Assembly: GCA_020201485.1 (NCBI GenBank)
Contig: JAIVGT010000209.1
Location: 1-8,831 of the forward strand
Reading direction: 5' to 3'
Length of the DNA: 8,831 bases
From: Halobacteriales archaeon
GTDB taxonomy: Archaea > Thermoplasmatota > SW-10-69-26 > JACQPN01 > JAIVGT01
Made by a program: the position numbers and the translations under genes. Positions 1 to 6,170 of the stretch are shown in pieces. How positions within the stretch are numbered: position 1 is the stretch's first letter; every line of letters starts with the position of its first letter. The notes under the pieces were generated by a model. It was given only the letters and a program-made list of their open reading frames with translations, was not told the DNA's origin and searched no databases.

Positions 1-117
1 GTTCGGGACCGGTACGGCAGCGCCAGGAAAGCGGGGCGTTTTCCACAAGCCGGACGATTTCCGTTCCCGAGAAACCTTGATAAAATCTGGAGTCGTGGAT
101 GCAACGGGGGAGTCAGT
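1..117 (+). promoter_or_regulatory. Upstream region of the TDO-like gene, with TATA-like patch and ribosome site
   Basis: This stretch is visibly less GC-rich than the rest of the window. The patch TTGATAAAATCT at 77-88 is preceded by the purine-rich GAGAAACC, which resembles an archaeal BRE/TATA pair; read as bacterial, TAAAAT (81-86) would be a -10 box with only a weak -35. GGGGGAG at 106-112 is a plausible Shine-Dalgarno sequence 5 nt before the TTG at 118. The reading frame of the gene is open back to position 1, but codon composition there is unlike coding sequence in the window, so I treat it as non-coding. I see nothing recognisable in positions 1-70. Confidence 0.5.
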
Positions 118-1806
118 TTGGCATATGCGCACGGCCACGCCCAGGCCGCTGGCCGCCCGGAGGGGCTTCACGCTCATGCCCCGTCCGAGGCGCTTCGGCC
201 CAGCCCGTACGACCTCTACATCGACTTCCAGCGCGTCCAGGAGCTGTGGGGATGCGACAGCGATGGGCGCGATGAGCTGCTCTGGCGCTGCGCCTTCCAG
301 AGCGTCGAGATGGGCCTGACGCTGCTCGCGGATGCGGCCCGCGACGCTCGCCCCGTGGCCCGGCCTGCCGCGCGCATCGAAACCCTGGGCGAGAACATCG
401 TGCAGCAGGTCGCCCTGGCGCGGCGCGTCCTTGTCACGCCCCTCCCCCCGCACGTCCTCACCGCCCAGCCCTCGGCGTCGCAAGGCATCCGCGCCCTGCG
501 CTCGCTCGGACCGGAGCACCGCGCGCTCGTCGGCCGCATCACCGATGCCCTGCTCCTCGCCGGCCTGCCCGTGCCCCTCGGCATCGAGCCCTGTCTCGCT
601 GAGCTGCGCGCGGACCTGCGCCTTCCGACGCGCGAAGTCCCTCCCGGCCCGTACCTCCCCTACGCGCGCTGGGTGCAGCCCGACCGCGTCGCCGCCATCG
701 TCCTGCGCGACGAGCACAGCGTCGAGGACCGCTTGTTCGCCACGGTGCACCAGATGACGGAGTGCTGGCTGCGCATCGTGCTCGAGGAGTTCGCCCGCGC
801 CGAGGGCGCCGTGCGCGACGGCGCCTGGGACGAAGCCGCGGCCAGCGTCGAGCGCGCCGGGCACGTGCTGGAGTTCCTCGGCCACCACATCGAGCTCCTG
901 CACCTCATGGTGTGCGCGGACTACCACCCGTTGCGCGTCGCGTTGCGCGGGGCGAGCGGGGCGCAGAGCGCGGCGGCGCGCGTGGCGACGGTGTCGGCGA
1001 AGCAGCTCCTCCCGCCCCTGCTGCGCGACCTGGAGGCGCGCGGCCTGGGCCCGCTCGACGTGCTGCGCCGCCCGCACGCGCACGCCGCGGAGCACCGGTA
1101 CATCGAGGCCGTGGGCACGGTGGAGCGCCGCCTCATGGCGTTCTACTTCCAGCATTTCCAGCTCGCGCGCAAGGTGCTGGGCACGCGCTCCTTCGGCTCC
1201 CTCGGCTTCGAGGTGCGCGCCCTGGCGGACCGCTTCCTCCAGCCGATGTTCCAGGAGCTGGACGACGCGCGCTTCGACCACACCATGCTGACGAACCTCG
1301 CGCACGGCAGCGCGGCCGGGACCATCATCGCGGCGCGCGAGGGCGCGGAGGGCCCGTCCCTCGCCGAAGCGTTCGTGGACACGCACCTGGCGCGGCAGAG
1401 CGTGGCGCGCTACTTCGAGGCCATCCGCGCCATGGACATCGAGGCCTGGCTCGCGATGTGGCACCCGCAGGGCACGATGGAGGACCCGGTCGGCAGCCGG
1501 CCACACCGCGGCCTGGCGGAGCTGCGCGTGTTCTTCCAAGGCGTACAGCGCACGTTCACGAAGCTCGACGTGCAGCCCGGCCCCCTCGCCCTCGACGGGG
1601 CGCGCATCACGGCCACGTGGCGCGCCCAGGCGGAGCTGTACAACGGCCGGCCGGCGACCTTCGAGGGCACGGAGATGTTCGACCTCGCGCCGGACGGCCG
1701 CATCCTGGCCGTGCGCGTCGCTTGGGACCCCCGGACGGTCGCCGACCAGCTCCTCATGCCCGTCGTGGCGTCGCCGGCGCGGGTGAAGGGCACCGCGGGG
1801 ACTTGA
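118..1806 (+). CDS. Tryptophan 2,3-dioxygenase-like protein with duplicated TDO module and C-terminal NTF2/SnoaL-like domain
   Basis: 562 residues, about twice the length of bacterial TDO. Three parts are visible. Residues 31-140 resemble the N-terminal half of TDO (YxxY at 31-34, a LWRCAFQ helix, then ASQGIRALR) but have Phe60 where the catalytic His sits and no substrate Arg. Residues 179-395 repeat that pattern and continue through the rest of the fold: YxxY at 179-182, LFATVHQ with His211 (human His76), PLR with Arg273 (human Arg144), and His346 in YFQH, matching the proximal heme ligand (human His328). The GTGGSSG substrate loop is replaced by SFGSLG near 358-363. Residues 425-545 look like an NTF2/SnoaL-like domain (ARYFEAI, EDPVGS, EGTEMF). 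TDO family enzymes are cytosolic heme oxygenases acting on indoles; I infer heme binding but a different or altered substrate. TTG is chosen because no other in-frame start precedes the first module. The kinase gene follows after 52 nt. Confidence 0.75.
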   Translation: MAYAHGHAQAAGRPEGLHAHAPSEALRPSPYDLYIDFQRVQELWGCDSDGRDELLWRCAFQSVEMGLTLLADAARDARPVARPAARIETLGENIVQQVALARRVLVTPLPPHVLTAQPSASQGIRALRSLGPEHRALVGRITDALLLAGLPVPLGIEPCLAELRADLRLPTREVPPGPYLPYARWVQPDRVAAIVLRDEHSVEDRLFATVHQMTECWLRIVLEEFARAEGAVRDGAWDEAAASVERAGHVLEFLGHHIELLHLMVCADYHPLRVALRGASGAQSAAARVATVSAKQLLPPLLRDLEARGLGPLDVLRRPHAHAAEHRYIEAVGTVERRLMAFYFQHFQLARKVLGTRSFGSLGFEVRALADRFLQPMFQELDDARFDHTMLTNLAHGSAAGTIIAAREGAEGPSLAEAFVDTHLARQSVARYFEAIRAMDIEAWLAMWHPQGTMEDPVGSRPHRGLAELRVFFQGVQRTFTKLDVQPGPLALDGARITATWRAQAELYNGRPATFEGTEMFDLAPDGRILAVRVAWDPRTVADQLLMPVVASPARVKGTAGT

Positions 1807-1819
1807 GGCCCTGCCAGCA

Positions 1820-1835
1820 TCGGGAAGAATCCCGA
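1820..1835. repeat. Inverted repeat TCGGGA-AGAA-TCCCGA between two genes
   Basis: A perfect 6-bp dyad with a 4-nt loop sits in the 52-nt gap between the TDO-like gene and the kinase gene. There is no T-run behind it, so it is not a classical bacterial terminator. Its A/T-rich centre (GAAGAAT) lies about 31 nt before the kinase ATG, where a TATA element or an operator would be expected. The AGGTGAG at 1838-1844 is a possible but distant ribosome site. Confidence 0.4.
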
Positions 1836-1858
1836 GCAGGTGAGTTGCCTCGGTCGCC

Positions 1859-3100
1859 ATGGCCGATGCGCAGCGCGAGGCAAGCCGGGAAGCCGCGCCC
1901 TACGTGCCCCAGGCCACGGATGGCGATGCGCTGCGCCTGACGACGGAGCGCCTGCGCTCCCTCATCGACCACCTGCAGAGCGGGCTCCTCGTCGAGGACG
2001 AGCACCGCAACATCGTGCACGTCAACCAGCGCTTCCTCGACATGTTCGGCATCCCCGTGCCGCCGCAGCAGATGGTGGGCATGAACTGCTCCCAGGCCGC
2101 GGAGCAGACGAAGGGCATGTTCACCGACCCGGCGCAGTTCGTCGAGCGCATCACGGGCATCCTGGCGCGCCGCGAGTTGGCGAAGGGCGACGAGATGACG
2201 CTCGTGGACGGGCGCTACCTGGAGCGCGACTACGTTCCCATCCACCTCAACGGCGAGTTCCGCGGGCACTACTGGCACTACCGCGACACGACGGAGCGGA
2301 TGCGCGCGCAGGCGCAGATCCGCGCCCTGAACGGCGAGCTGCAGGAGCGCGTGCAGGAGCTGGCGCAGGCGAACGGCGAGCTGGAGCGCATGGCCCAGCA
2401 GCGCGCCCAGCTCGTCAGCGCCGTGGCCCACGAGCTCGGCAACGCCGTGGCCCCGGTGAAGACGCACCTGTACATGATGAAGAAGCGGACCCCGGAGAGC
2501 GAGCAGGGCCCGATGCTCGTCATGGGCCGCAACGTGGACCGGCTGAGCCTGCTCGTCGAGGACCTGCTCATCGCCTCCCGCCTGCACGCGGGGAAGTTCA
2601 GCGTGCACCCCACCGCCGTGGACCTCAACCGCATCGTCGAGGAGAGCGCGGAGTCGTTCCAGGAGCAGGCCCGGGAGAAGGGCGTGCACGTGGAGCTCAG
2701 CCTGGCGCCGGAGCTGAAGCTGAGCGCGGACGCGCGGCGCATCACGCAGGTCATGTTCAATCTCCTGAGCAACGCGCTGAAGTTCACGCCCCGCGGCGGG
2801 CGCGTCGTGGTCACGACGCAGCGCCTCGCCGAGCACGCCGAGGTGAGCGTGACCGACACCGGCTCCGGCCTCAGCCCGGAGGGCATCGCCAAGCTGTTCC
2901 AGGCGTTCAGCCAGGCCCACGACCCCGCCGTCGGCGCGAAAGGCACGGGGCTCGGCTTGTTCATCTGCCGCGGAATCGTCGAGCAGCACGGCGGCCACAT
3001 CGGCTGCACGAGCGAGGGCCTGGGCCAGGGCACGACGTTCACGTTCAGCCTGCCCCTCGTGCCCGCCGCCTCGGCCTCACGCCTTCCCGTGGCGCGCTGA
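1859..3100 (+). CDS. Soluble PAS-domain sensor histidine kinase
   Basis: 413 residues without a membrane segment, so a cytoplasmic sensor. A PAS domain spans about residues 28-145 (it includes GLLVEDEHRNIVHVNQRF and ends at the typical YRDTTER). A Glu/Gln-rich coiled coil (146-185) links it to the dimerisation helix, whose phospho-acceptor is His191 in AHELGNAVAPV. The ATPase domain shows the N-box (NLLSN, Asn301 and Asn305), G1 (DTGSG, 333-337), F-box (KLFQAF) and G2 (GTGLGLF from 362). All residues needed for autophosphorylation appear present. The H-box is atypical, with Gly-Asn in place of the usual Arg-Thr after HEL. No response regulator lies in the window, so it is an orphan kinase here. 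The gene follows the TDO-like gene by 52 nt and may be co-transcribed; a heme or aromatic ligand for the PAS domain is only a guess. Confidence 0.93.
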   Translation: MADAQREASREAAPYVPQATDGDALRLTTERLRSLIDHLQSGLLVEDEHRNIVHVNQRFLDMFGIPVPPQQMVGMNCSQAAEQTKGMFTDPAQFVERITGILARRELAKGDEMTLVDGRYLERDYVPIHLNGEFRGHYWHYRDTTERMRAQAQIRALNGELQERVQELAQANGELERMAQQRAQLVSAVAHELGNAVAPVKTHLYMMKKRTPESEQGPMLVMGRNVDRLSLLVEDLLIASRLHAGKFSVHPTAVDLNRIVEESAESFQEQAREKGVHVELSLAPELKLSADARRITQVMFNLLSNALKFTPRGGRVVVTTQRLAEHAEVSVTDTGSGLSPEGIAKLFQAFSQAHDPAVGAKGTGLGLFICRGIVEQHGGHIGCTSEGLGQGTTFTFSLPLVPAASASRLPVAR

Positions 3101-3101
3101 G

Positions 3102-3113
3102 CGAAAGCTCCTT
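3102..3113 (+). promoter_or_regulatory. Promoter-like motif CGAAAGCTCCTT before the DUF429 gene
   Basis: The motif ends exactly 24 nt before the GTG at 3137. A near copy, CGAAAAGCTCATT, ends exactly 24 nt before the GTG at 4631. The centre is about 28 nt upstream of the start codon, where an archaeal TATA box would lie for a leaderless transcript. The sequence also contains a small hairpin, GAGC-GAAA-GCTC (3099-3110), which overlaps the kinase stop codon. Confidence 0.45.
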
Positions 3114-3136
3114 GGTCCGGGCGCGGTTCGCAGCGC

Positions 3137-3643
3137 GTGCCTGCCGTCCTCGGGGCCAGCGCGTCGCGCGCCGGATGGGTCGAGGTGCGGCTCGAGGACG
3201 GGCATCTCGCGCACTTCGCCCGGCACGCGCACCTGGCCGGGCTGCTCGCGACCGACGCCCAGGTCATCGCCGTGGACGTGCCGCTGGCCGAGGGGGTGGC
3301 CGATGCGCTGCGCGCCGCGTTGGGCCGCCTCCCCGCTCCCGCGCCGATGCGCGTCGCCGAGGCCCGCGCGGCGCGCGACCCGCGGCTGCACGAGGCGCAC
3401 GCCGAGCTGAGCTTCCAGGCCATGCGCGGCGCGCCGCTCGCCCACCCGCCCCACACCTGGGCCGGCATCTTCGAGCGCATCGAGCTGCTGCGCGCCGCCG
3501 GCCTGCGTCCCGCGCGCGTCTTCGGCGGCGTGGGCCTGATCAGCCCGCAGGACGTGCTCGCCGCGAGCGCGCTCGCCTGGACCGCGCGCCGCATCGCCAC
3601 CGGCGCGGCCCGCGCGCTTCCGCAGGCCGCGGTCTGGTGCTGA
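3137..3643 (+). CDS. Shortened, degenerate DUF429 (predicted RNase H-fold nuclease) protein
   Basis: 168 residues, against roughly 220-250 usual for DUF429. Recognisable blocks are the first strand LGASASRAGWV (residues 5-15), VIAVDVPL (43-50), HEAHAELSFQAMRG (85-98), the following helix TWAGIFERIELLRAAG, and the C-terminal PQDVLAASALAWTARRIATG (137-156). In the family the first block normally reads GxDGCRxGW and the third HPExSF; here the Asp is gone and HPE has become HAE. The stretch between LGRLPAPAP and HEAH, where most members have about 45 more residues ending in PKIxEVD, is missing. Asp47 and Asp139 remain. I infer lost or altered catalysis. The GTG start gives no ribosome site but is supported by the promoter-like motif 24 nt upstream. 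Family assignment rests on motif memory. Confidence 0.7.
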   Translation: MPAVLGASASRAGWVEVRLEDGHLAHFARHAHLAGLLATDAQVIAVDVPLAEGVADALRAALGRLPAPAPMRVAEARAARDPRLHEAHAELSFQAMRGAPLAHPPHTWAGIFERIELLRAAGLRPARVFGGVGLISPQDVLAASALAWTARRIATGAARALPQAAVWC

Positions 3644-3653
3644 ACCCCCTGCC

Positions 3654-3658
3654 TTTTT
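3654..3658 (+). promoter_or_regulatory. T-run upstream of the small membrane-protein gene
   Basis: TTTTT in an otherwise GC-rich 39-nt gap, centred 27 nt before the ATG at 3683. It may be the TATA-like element of a leaderless transcript, or an archaeal-style T-rich terminator for the DUF429 gene, which ends 11 nt earlier. The sequence alone does not decide between these. Confidence 0.35.
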
Positions 3659-3682
3659 GCCCTGGCGCGCCTTGCAGCGGCG

Positions 3683-4084
3683 ATGCCCGAGGATGCGCCC
3701 GGCCCCGATGTCGCAGGCTACGCCGCCTACGCGCAGGGCGTCGTGGACAACGTGCGCCACACGGCCGAGGACGCCATCGAGGTCGCGCTCGAGGTCGTTG
3801 GCGAGACCATCCCGAAGATCCTCAACGGCCTGCTCGCCGCGCTCGTCGCCGGGGCGGTCGCGCTCATCTTCCTCGGCCTGCTCGCCATCTTCGCCACGAG
3901 CATCTTCCTCCAGCTCCTGGCCATCATCGCCGGCCTCGCCCTCGTCGCAACGGGCGTGTTCCTCTTCGCCTTCGCCTGGCGGCTGCATGCGGCGACGGCG
4001 AGCATCCGCACCATGGCCGACGTCGCGCGCAAGTGGCGCATGCGCCGGGACGCCCGCCGCGCCGGGATGCGCGACCAGGTCTAG
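3683..4084 (+). CDS. Small membrane protein with two predicted transmembrane helices
   Basis: 133 residues, family not recognised. The N-terminal part (residues 14-45) is an acidic amphipathic helix. Two hydrophobic stretches follow, about 49-71 and 74-98, separated by only a short turn, so they probably form a helical hairpin. The C-terminus (99-133) is strongly basic (RKWRMRRDARR) and should stay in the cytoplasm, which puts both ends inside. The overall pattern resembles holin-like or phage-shock-like small membrane proteins, but no signature supports a specific name. The start at 3683 is the first ATG in frame after the DUF429 stop. Its TAG stop overlaps the stop of the opposing gene in the shared palindrome CTAG. 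Confidence 0.8.
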   Translation: MPEDAPGPDVAGYAAYAQGVVDNVRHTAEDAIEVALEVVGETIPKILNGLLAALVAGAVALIFLGLLAIFATSIFLQLLAIIAGLALVATGVFLFAFAWRLHAATASIRTMADVARKWRMRRDARRAGMRDQV

Positions 4085-4536
4085 CGCTTCCGCCGCTGCG
4101 CGTCGTGCAGGGCCAGGTCGCGCCCGAACTCCTCGAGGAGGGCATCGTCGTACAGGTCGCTGAAGTACGCGACCTGCGTGACGAGCTGGGCGATCTCCGC
4201 CGCGCTCAGGCCCTCCACGCTGCGCGACGTGAGCAGGTGCACCTCGCCCGCAGGCGTCGTGCAGAACGCGCACAGCCCGGCCATGTCGTAGTTGAGCTGC
4301 GTGAGCCGCGCGTGGAAGTTCGGCGCGACCGGGACCTTCATCACCGGGCTCGCGACCTGGATGAACGCCTTCTCCTCGCCTTGGGGCAGGATGCGGAGCA
4401 CGACCGCGGCGCTCGACTTGCCGAGCAGCCACGTGTCCGGGCCGATGGTCGCCTGGTCGGGCTGCGCGCCGAGGGCGCGGATGGCGTCGTGCGCCAGGGA
4501 ACGCGCCTTCTCCACCGGGGTCTTCAGCAGGCCCAT
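4081..4536 (-). CDS. YbjN / type III secretion chaperone-fold protein
   Basis: 151 residues, soluble. The layout matches the YbjN/CesT-like fold: an N-terminal helix (VEKARSLAHDAIRAL), a beta strand with the glycine turn WLLGKSSAAVVLRIL, then EKAFIQVASPVMKVP, the mid-protein segment YDMAGLCAFCTTPAGEVHLLTSR, and a final long helix (SAAEIAQLVTQVAYFSDLYDDALLEEFG) of the kind that ends most members. Proteins with this fold bind partner proteins as dimers; no partner is evident here, and no secretion system is in the window. The ATG at 4536 is preceded, about 25 nt upstream on its own strand, by CCTTTTGAGG, a possible TATA element. The gene diverges from the zinc-ribbon membrane protein and converges on the small membrane protein, with a 4-nt overlap at CTAG. 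Confidence 0.75.
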   Translation of the reverse strand: MGLLKTPVEKARSLAHDAIRALGAQPDQATIGPDTWLLGKSSAAVVLRILPQGEEKAFIQVASPVMKVPVAPNFHARLTQLNYDMAGLCAFCTTPAGEVHLLTSRSVEGLSAAEIAQLVTQVAYFSDLYDDALLEEFGRDLALHDAQRRKR

Positions 4537-4548
4537 GGGGGCCCATGG
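4530..4548. repeat. Two GGCCCATGG direct repeats, 10-bp period, over the YbjN start
   Basis: GGCCCATGG occurs at 4530-4538 and again at 4540-4548. Each copy contains the palindrome CCATGG. The first contains the start codon of the - strand YbjN-like gene and the second a further ATG that is out of frame with it. A period of 10 bp is one helical turn, which would suit a protein contacting one face, but chance in GC-rich DNA is possible. Confidence 0.3.
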
Positions 4549-4555
4549 CCCTCGG

Positions 4556-4563
4556 CCTCAAAA
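4556..4563 (-). promoter_or_regulatory. Possible TATA-like element for the YbjN-like gene
   Basis: On the - strand the sequence reads CCTTTTGAGG, the only A/T-rich patch close to this start, centred about 25 nt before the ATG at 4536. It fits a leaderless archaeal-type transcript. The assignment rests on spacing and base composition only. Confidence 0.35.
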
Positions 4564-4594
4564 GGTCGCCGGCATCCTGCGCCTGGGCCGCCGT

Positions 4595-4607
4595 CGAAAA
4601 GCTCATT
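4595..4607 (+). promoter_or_regulatory. Promoter-like motif CGAAAAGCTCATT before the zinc-ribbon membrane protein gene
   Basis: A near copy of the motif at 3102-3113, and like it ending exactly 24 nt before a GTG start (4631). It lies in the 94-nt divergent region 4537-4630, with the - strand element at 4556-4563 on its other side, so the two genes probably have separate promoters in one shared region. Confidence 0.45.
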
Positions 4608-4630
4608 CCCCCGCCCGGCCTCGCACCGGC

Positions 4631-6130
4631 GTGGCGCGAGGGGCAGCCGTTCCGGCCGAGCGCACCTGCCCTTCCTGCGGGCAGTCCCAGCCGCGCGATG
4701 CGCGCTTCTGCGGGCATTGCCACGCCAGCCTCGCCGGGCTCGTCGCGCGCGGCGGGCGGAGCATCGCCGGCGAGGACGTGAGCCTCGGCCCGGTCGAGCT
4801 CCCGAAGCAGCTCCCCATGGGCGAGGTCAGCCAGATCGAGTCCAGCCATTTCTCCCGCGTCCTCTCCCCGCAGGAGGAGGAGCAGAAGCGCCGGCTGCGC
4901 GAGCGGCTGCACCACCGGGGGGAGGAGGAGGCGGAGCCGGCCTTGGGCCCGGCCCCGAAGATCCTGCCCACGACCGTCGTCAGCATGGCCAGCCTCGACC
5001 GCGGCCTCCGCCCGCCGCCCGGCATCCAGGCCGAGCCGTTCCATTGGCGCGACCTGCCCGACGGCGAGCGCCCGACGCGGCGCGGCGCCGGGGAAGGGAG
5101 CTACGGCGTGTACCACGCCATCGAGGTGGACGCGGACGTGCGCATCACCTACCAGTCCGTCGTCACCGCGAAGAAGAGCGACGATGGCACCCTCAAGCTC
5201 CTCCTCGACGCGCGGACGAGCGTGCAGAAGCGCGCCCTGCTGGAGATGATGGACCAGGTGCGGAGCTCCGCGGATTCCCAGGCGCGCCGCAGCCGGGAGG
5301 GCATGGCCAGGCGCATGGCCCGCCGCCGCGCGCACGTCCTGCACTACCCGCGCACGACGCGCCGCATCGGCTTCGGGCTGGTGAAGGCGGAGGCGAAGCT
5401 CGGCACCGGCATCATCAACACCCGGCGCAAGGTGCTGCGCGGCCTGGTCGAGATCCCGGACGCCATCTTCAGCAACGTGCTGCGCCTGGACTCGCACCTG
5501 AGCACGCGCCTCGGCCGGCGCAGCCTGTGGGAGGGCATCAAGAGCCCGGACCAGCTTAACGCCGACCAGCGCAGCGTCGTCCTGCTCATGACCGTCGTGC
5601 TCCTCGGGGCCGCGGTCCTGCTGCTGAACTCCGTCATCGCCCTGGCTCTGCCCGGCTTCTCCGGCGAGTACCGCGCGGCGCTCCTGAACGTCGGCATCCA
5701 GCTGTTCGCGCTGAACCCGGTCTTCTCCCCGCCCATCGAGCTCATCGTCGTGAACTCGACCATCGAGAACGGCGCGGCGCTGACGTTCACCGCCCTGCTC
5801 CTGGGCAAGGTCATCGGGGCCTGGCTCCTCTTCCTCCTCGGCGACACGCTGCGCGGCATCGTCGAGCACCACCTGGGCAAGACGGAGAAGGGGAAGAAGC
5901 GCATCGCCTGGCTCACGAAGAACACGGCGAAGTACGGCTTCGTCATCCTGTTCCTGGACTGCCTCATCCCGGGCATGCCCGACCAGATCCTGTTCGTGCT
6001 CGCCTTCACCGGCGTGCGCTTCCGCTCCTGGATGGGCGGCATCGCCATCGGCAGCGCGGTGAAGTACCTGGGCATCATCCTCGCCATCTACTTCATCGGC
6101 CCGGAGACGGTGCGCCACCTCCTCCCGTAG
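4631..6130 (+). CDS. Zinc-ribbon protein with C-terminal VTT/DedA-like membrane domain
   Basis: 499 residues from this start. An N-terminal zinc ribbon has CPSC (Cys13, Cys16) and FCGHC (Cys27, Cys30). A charged cytoplasmic region of about 280 residues follows, with a Glu/Arg-rich helix (80-100) and a very basic stretch (216-246). The membrane part (about 314-490) has hydrophobic helices near 314-340, 382-403, 436-460 and 467-489, plus a proline-containing possible re-entrant segment (355-375) and IPGMPDQ (446-452). The PG-containing segment after KYG and the closing glycine-rich helix resemble the VTT/SNARE-associated (DedA) family, whose members move lipids between membrane leaflets; that activity is inference here. 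An in-frame ATG at 4535 would add 32 residues, but that stretch has many A/T third positions, unlike the rest of the gene, and holds the promoter-like motif, so GTG 4631 is preferred. Confidence 0.8.
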   Translation: MARGAAVPAERTCPSCGQSQPRDARFCGHCHASLAGLVARGGRSIAGEDVSLGPVELPKQLPMGEVSQIESSHFSRVLSPQEEEQKRRLRERLHHRGEEEAEPALGPAPKILPTTVVSMASLDRGLRPPPGIQAEPFHWRDLPDGERPTRRGAGEGSYGVYHAIEVDADVRITYQSVVTAKKSDDGTLKLLLDARTSVQKRALLEMMDQVRSSADSQARRSREGMARRMARRRAHVLHYPRTTRRIGFGLVKAEAKLGTGIINTRRKVLRGLVEIPDAIFSNVLRLDSHLSTRLGRRSLWEGIKSPDQLNADQRSVVLLMTVVLLGAAVLLLNSVIALALPGFSGEYRAALLNVGIQLFALNPVFSPPIELIVVNSTIENGAALTFTALLLGKVIGAWLLFLLGDTLRGIVEHHLGKTEKGKKRIAWLTKNTAKYGFVILFLDCLIPGMPDQILFVLAFTGVRFRSWMGGIAIGSAVKYLGIILAIYFIGPETVRHLLP

Positions 6131-6145
6131 TCGCAGCGCTGCGAC
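6130..6145. repeat. Perfect 16-bp palindrome GTCGCAGCGCTGCGAC
   Basis: It begins on the last base of the VTT gene stop codon. As RNA it would form a 6-bp stem with a GCGC loop. There is no T-run, so a classical terminator is unlikely. As DNA it could be bound by a dimeric regulator. Its right half (GCTGCGAC) is repeated before the PadR-type gene. Confidence 0.55.
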
Positions 6146-6170
6146 CATGGCGGCTCGCCTAGCTGCTGAT

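Noticed and set aside
1168..1170. Loss of the proximal heme ligand in the TDO-like protein (Arg351 in LARKVLG)
   Set aside because: Counting back from the human C-terminus places the ligand at the earlier His (the RYNH position), which is conserved here as His346.
208..1302. Ordinary catabolic tryptophan 2,3-dioxygenase of the kynurenine pathway
   Set aside because: No kynurenine pathway neighbours are present, the substrate loop is changed, and the chain is duplicated and fused.
1820..1835. Rho-independent terminator after the TDO-like gene
   Set aside because: The dyad is short and no T-run follows it.
3683..4084. Phage holin
   Set aside because: The two-helix hairpin would fit, but there is no endolysin or other phage gene nearby and no holin signature.
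4535..4630. ATG at 4535 as start of the zinc-ribbon membrane protein
   Set aside because: Codons between 4535 and 4630 have many A/T third positions, unlike the gene, and the stretch contains the promoter-like motif; the GTG at 4631 fits better.
1840..5559. Open frame of 1239 codons on the + strand
   Set aside because: It overlaps the kinase, DUF429, membrane and zinc-ribbon genes in another frame and its protein is low-complexity Arg/Ala/Pro.
3077..6148. Open frame of 1023 codons on the - strand
   Set aside because: It runs opposite five confident genes, its protein is Arg/Ala/Asp-rich with no domain, and such frames are a usual side effect of very high GC.
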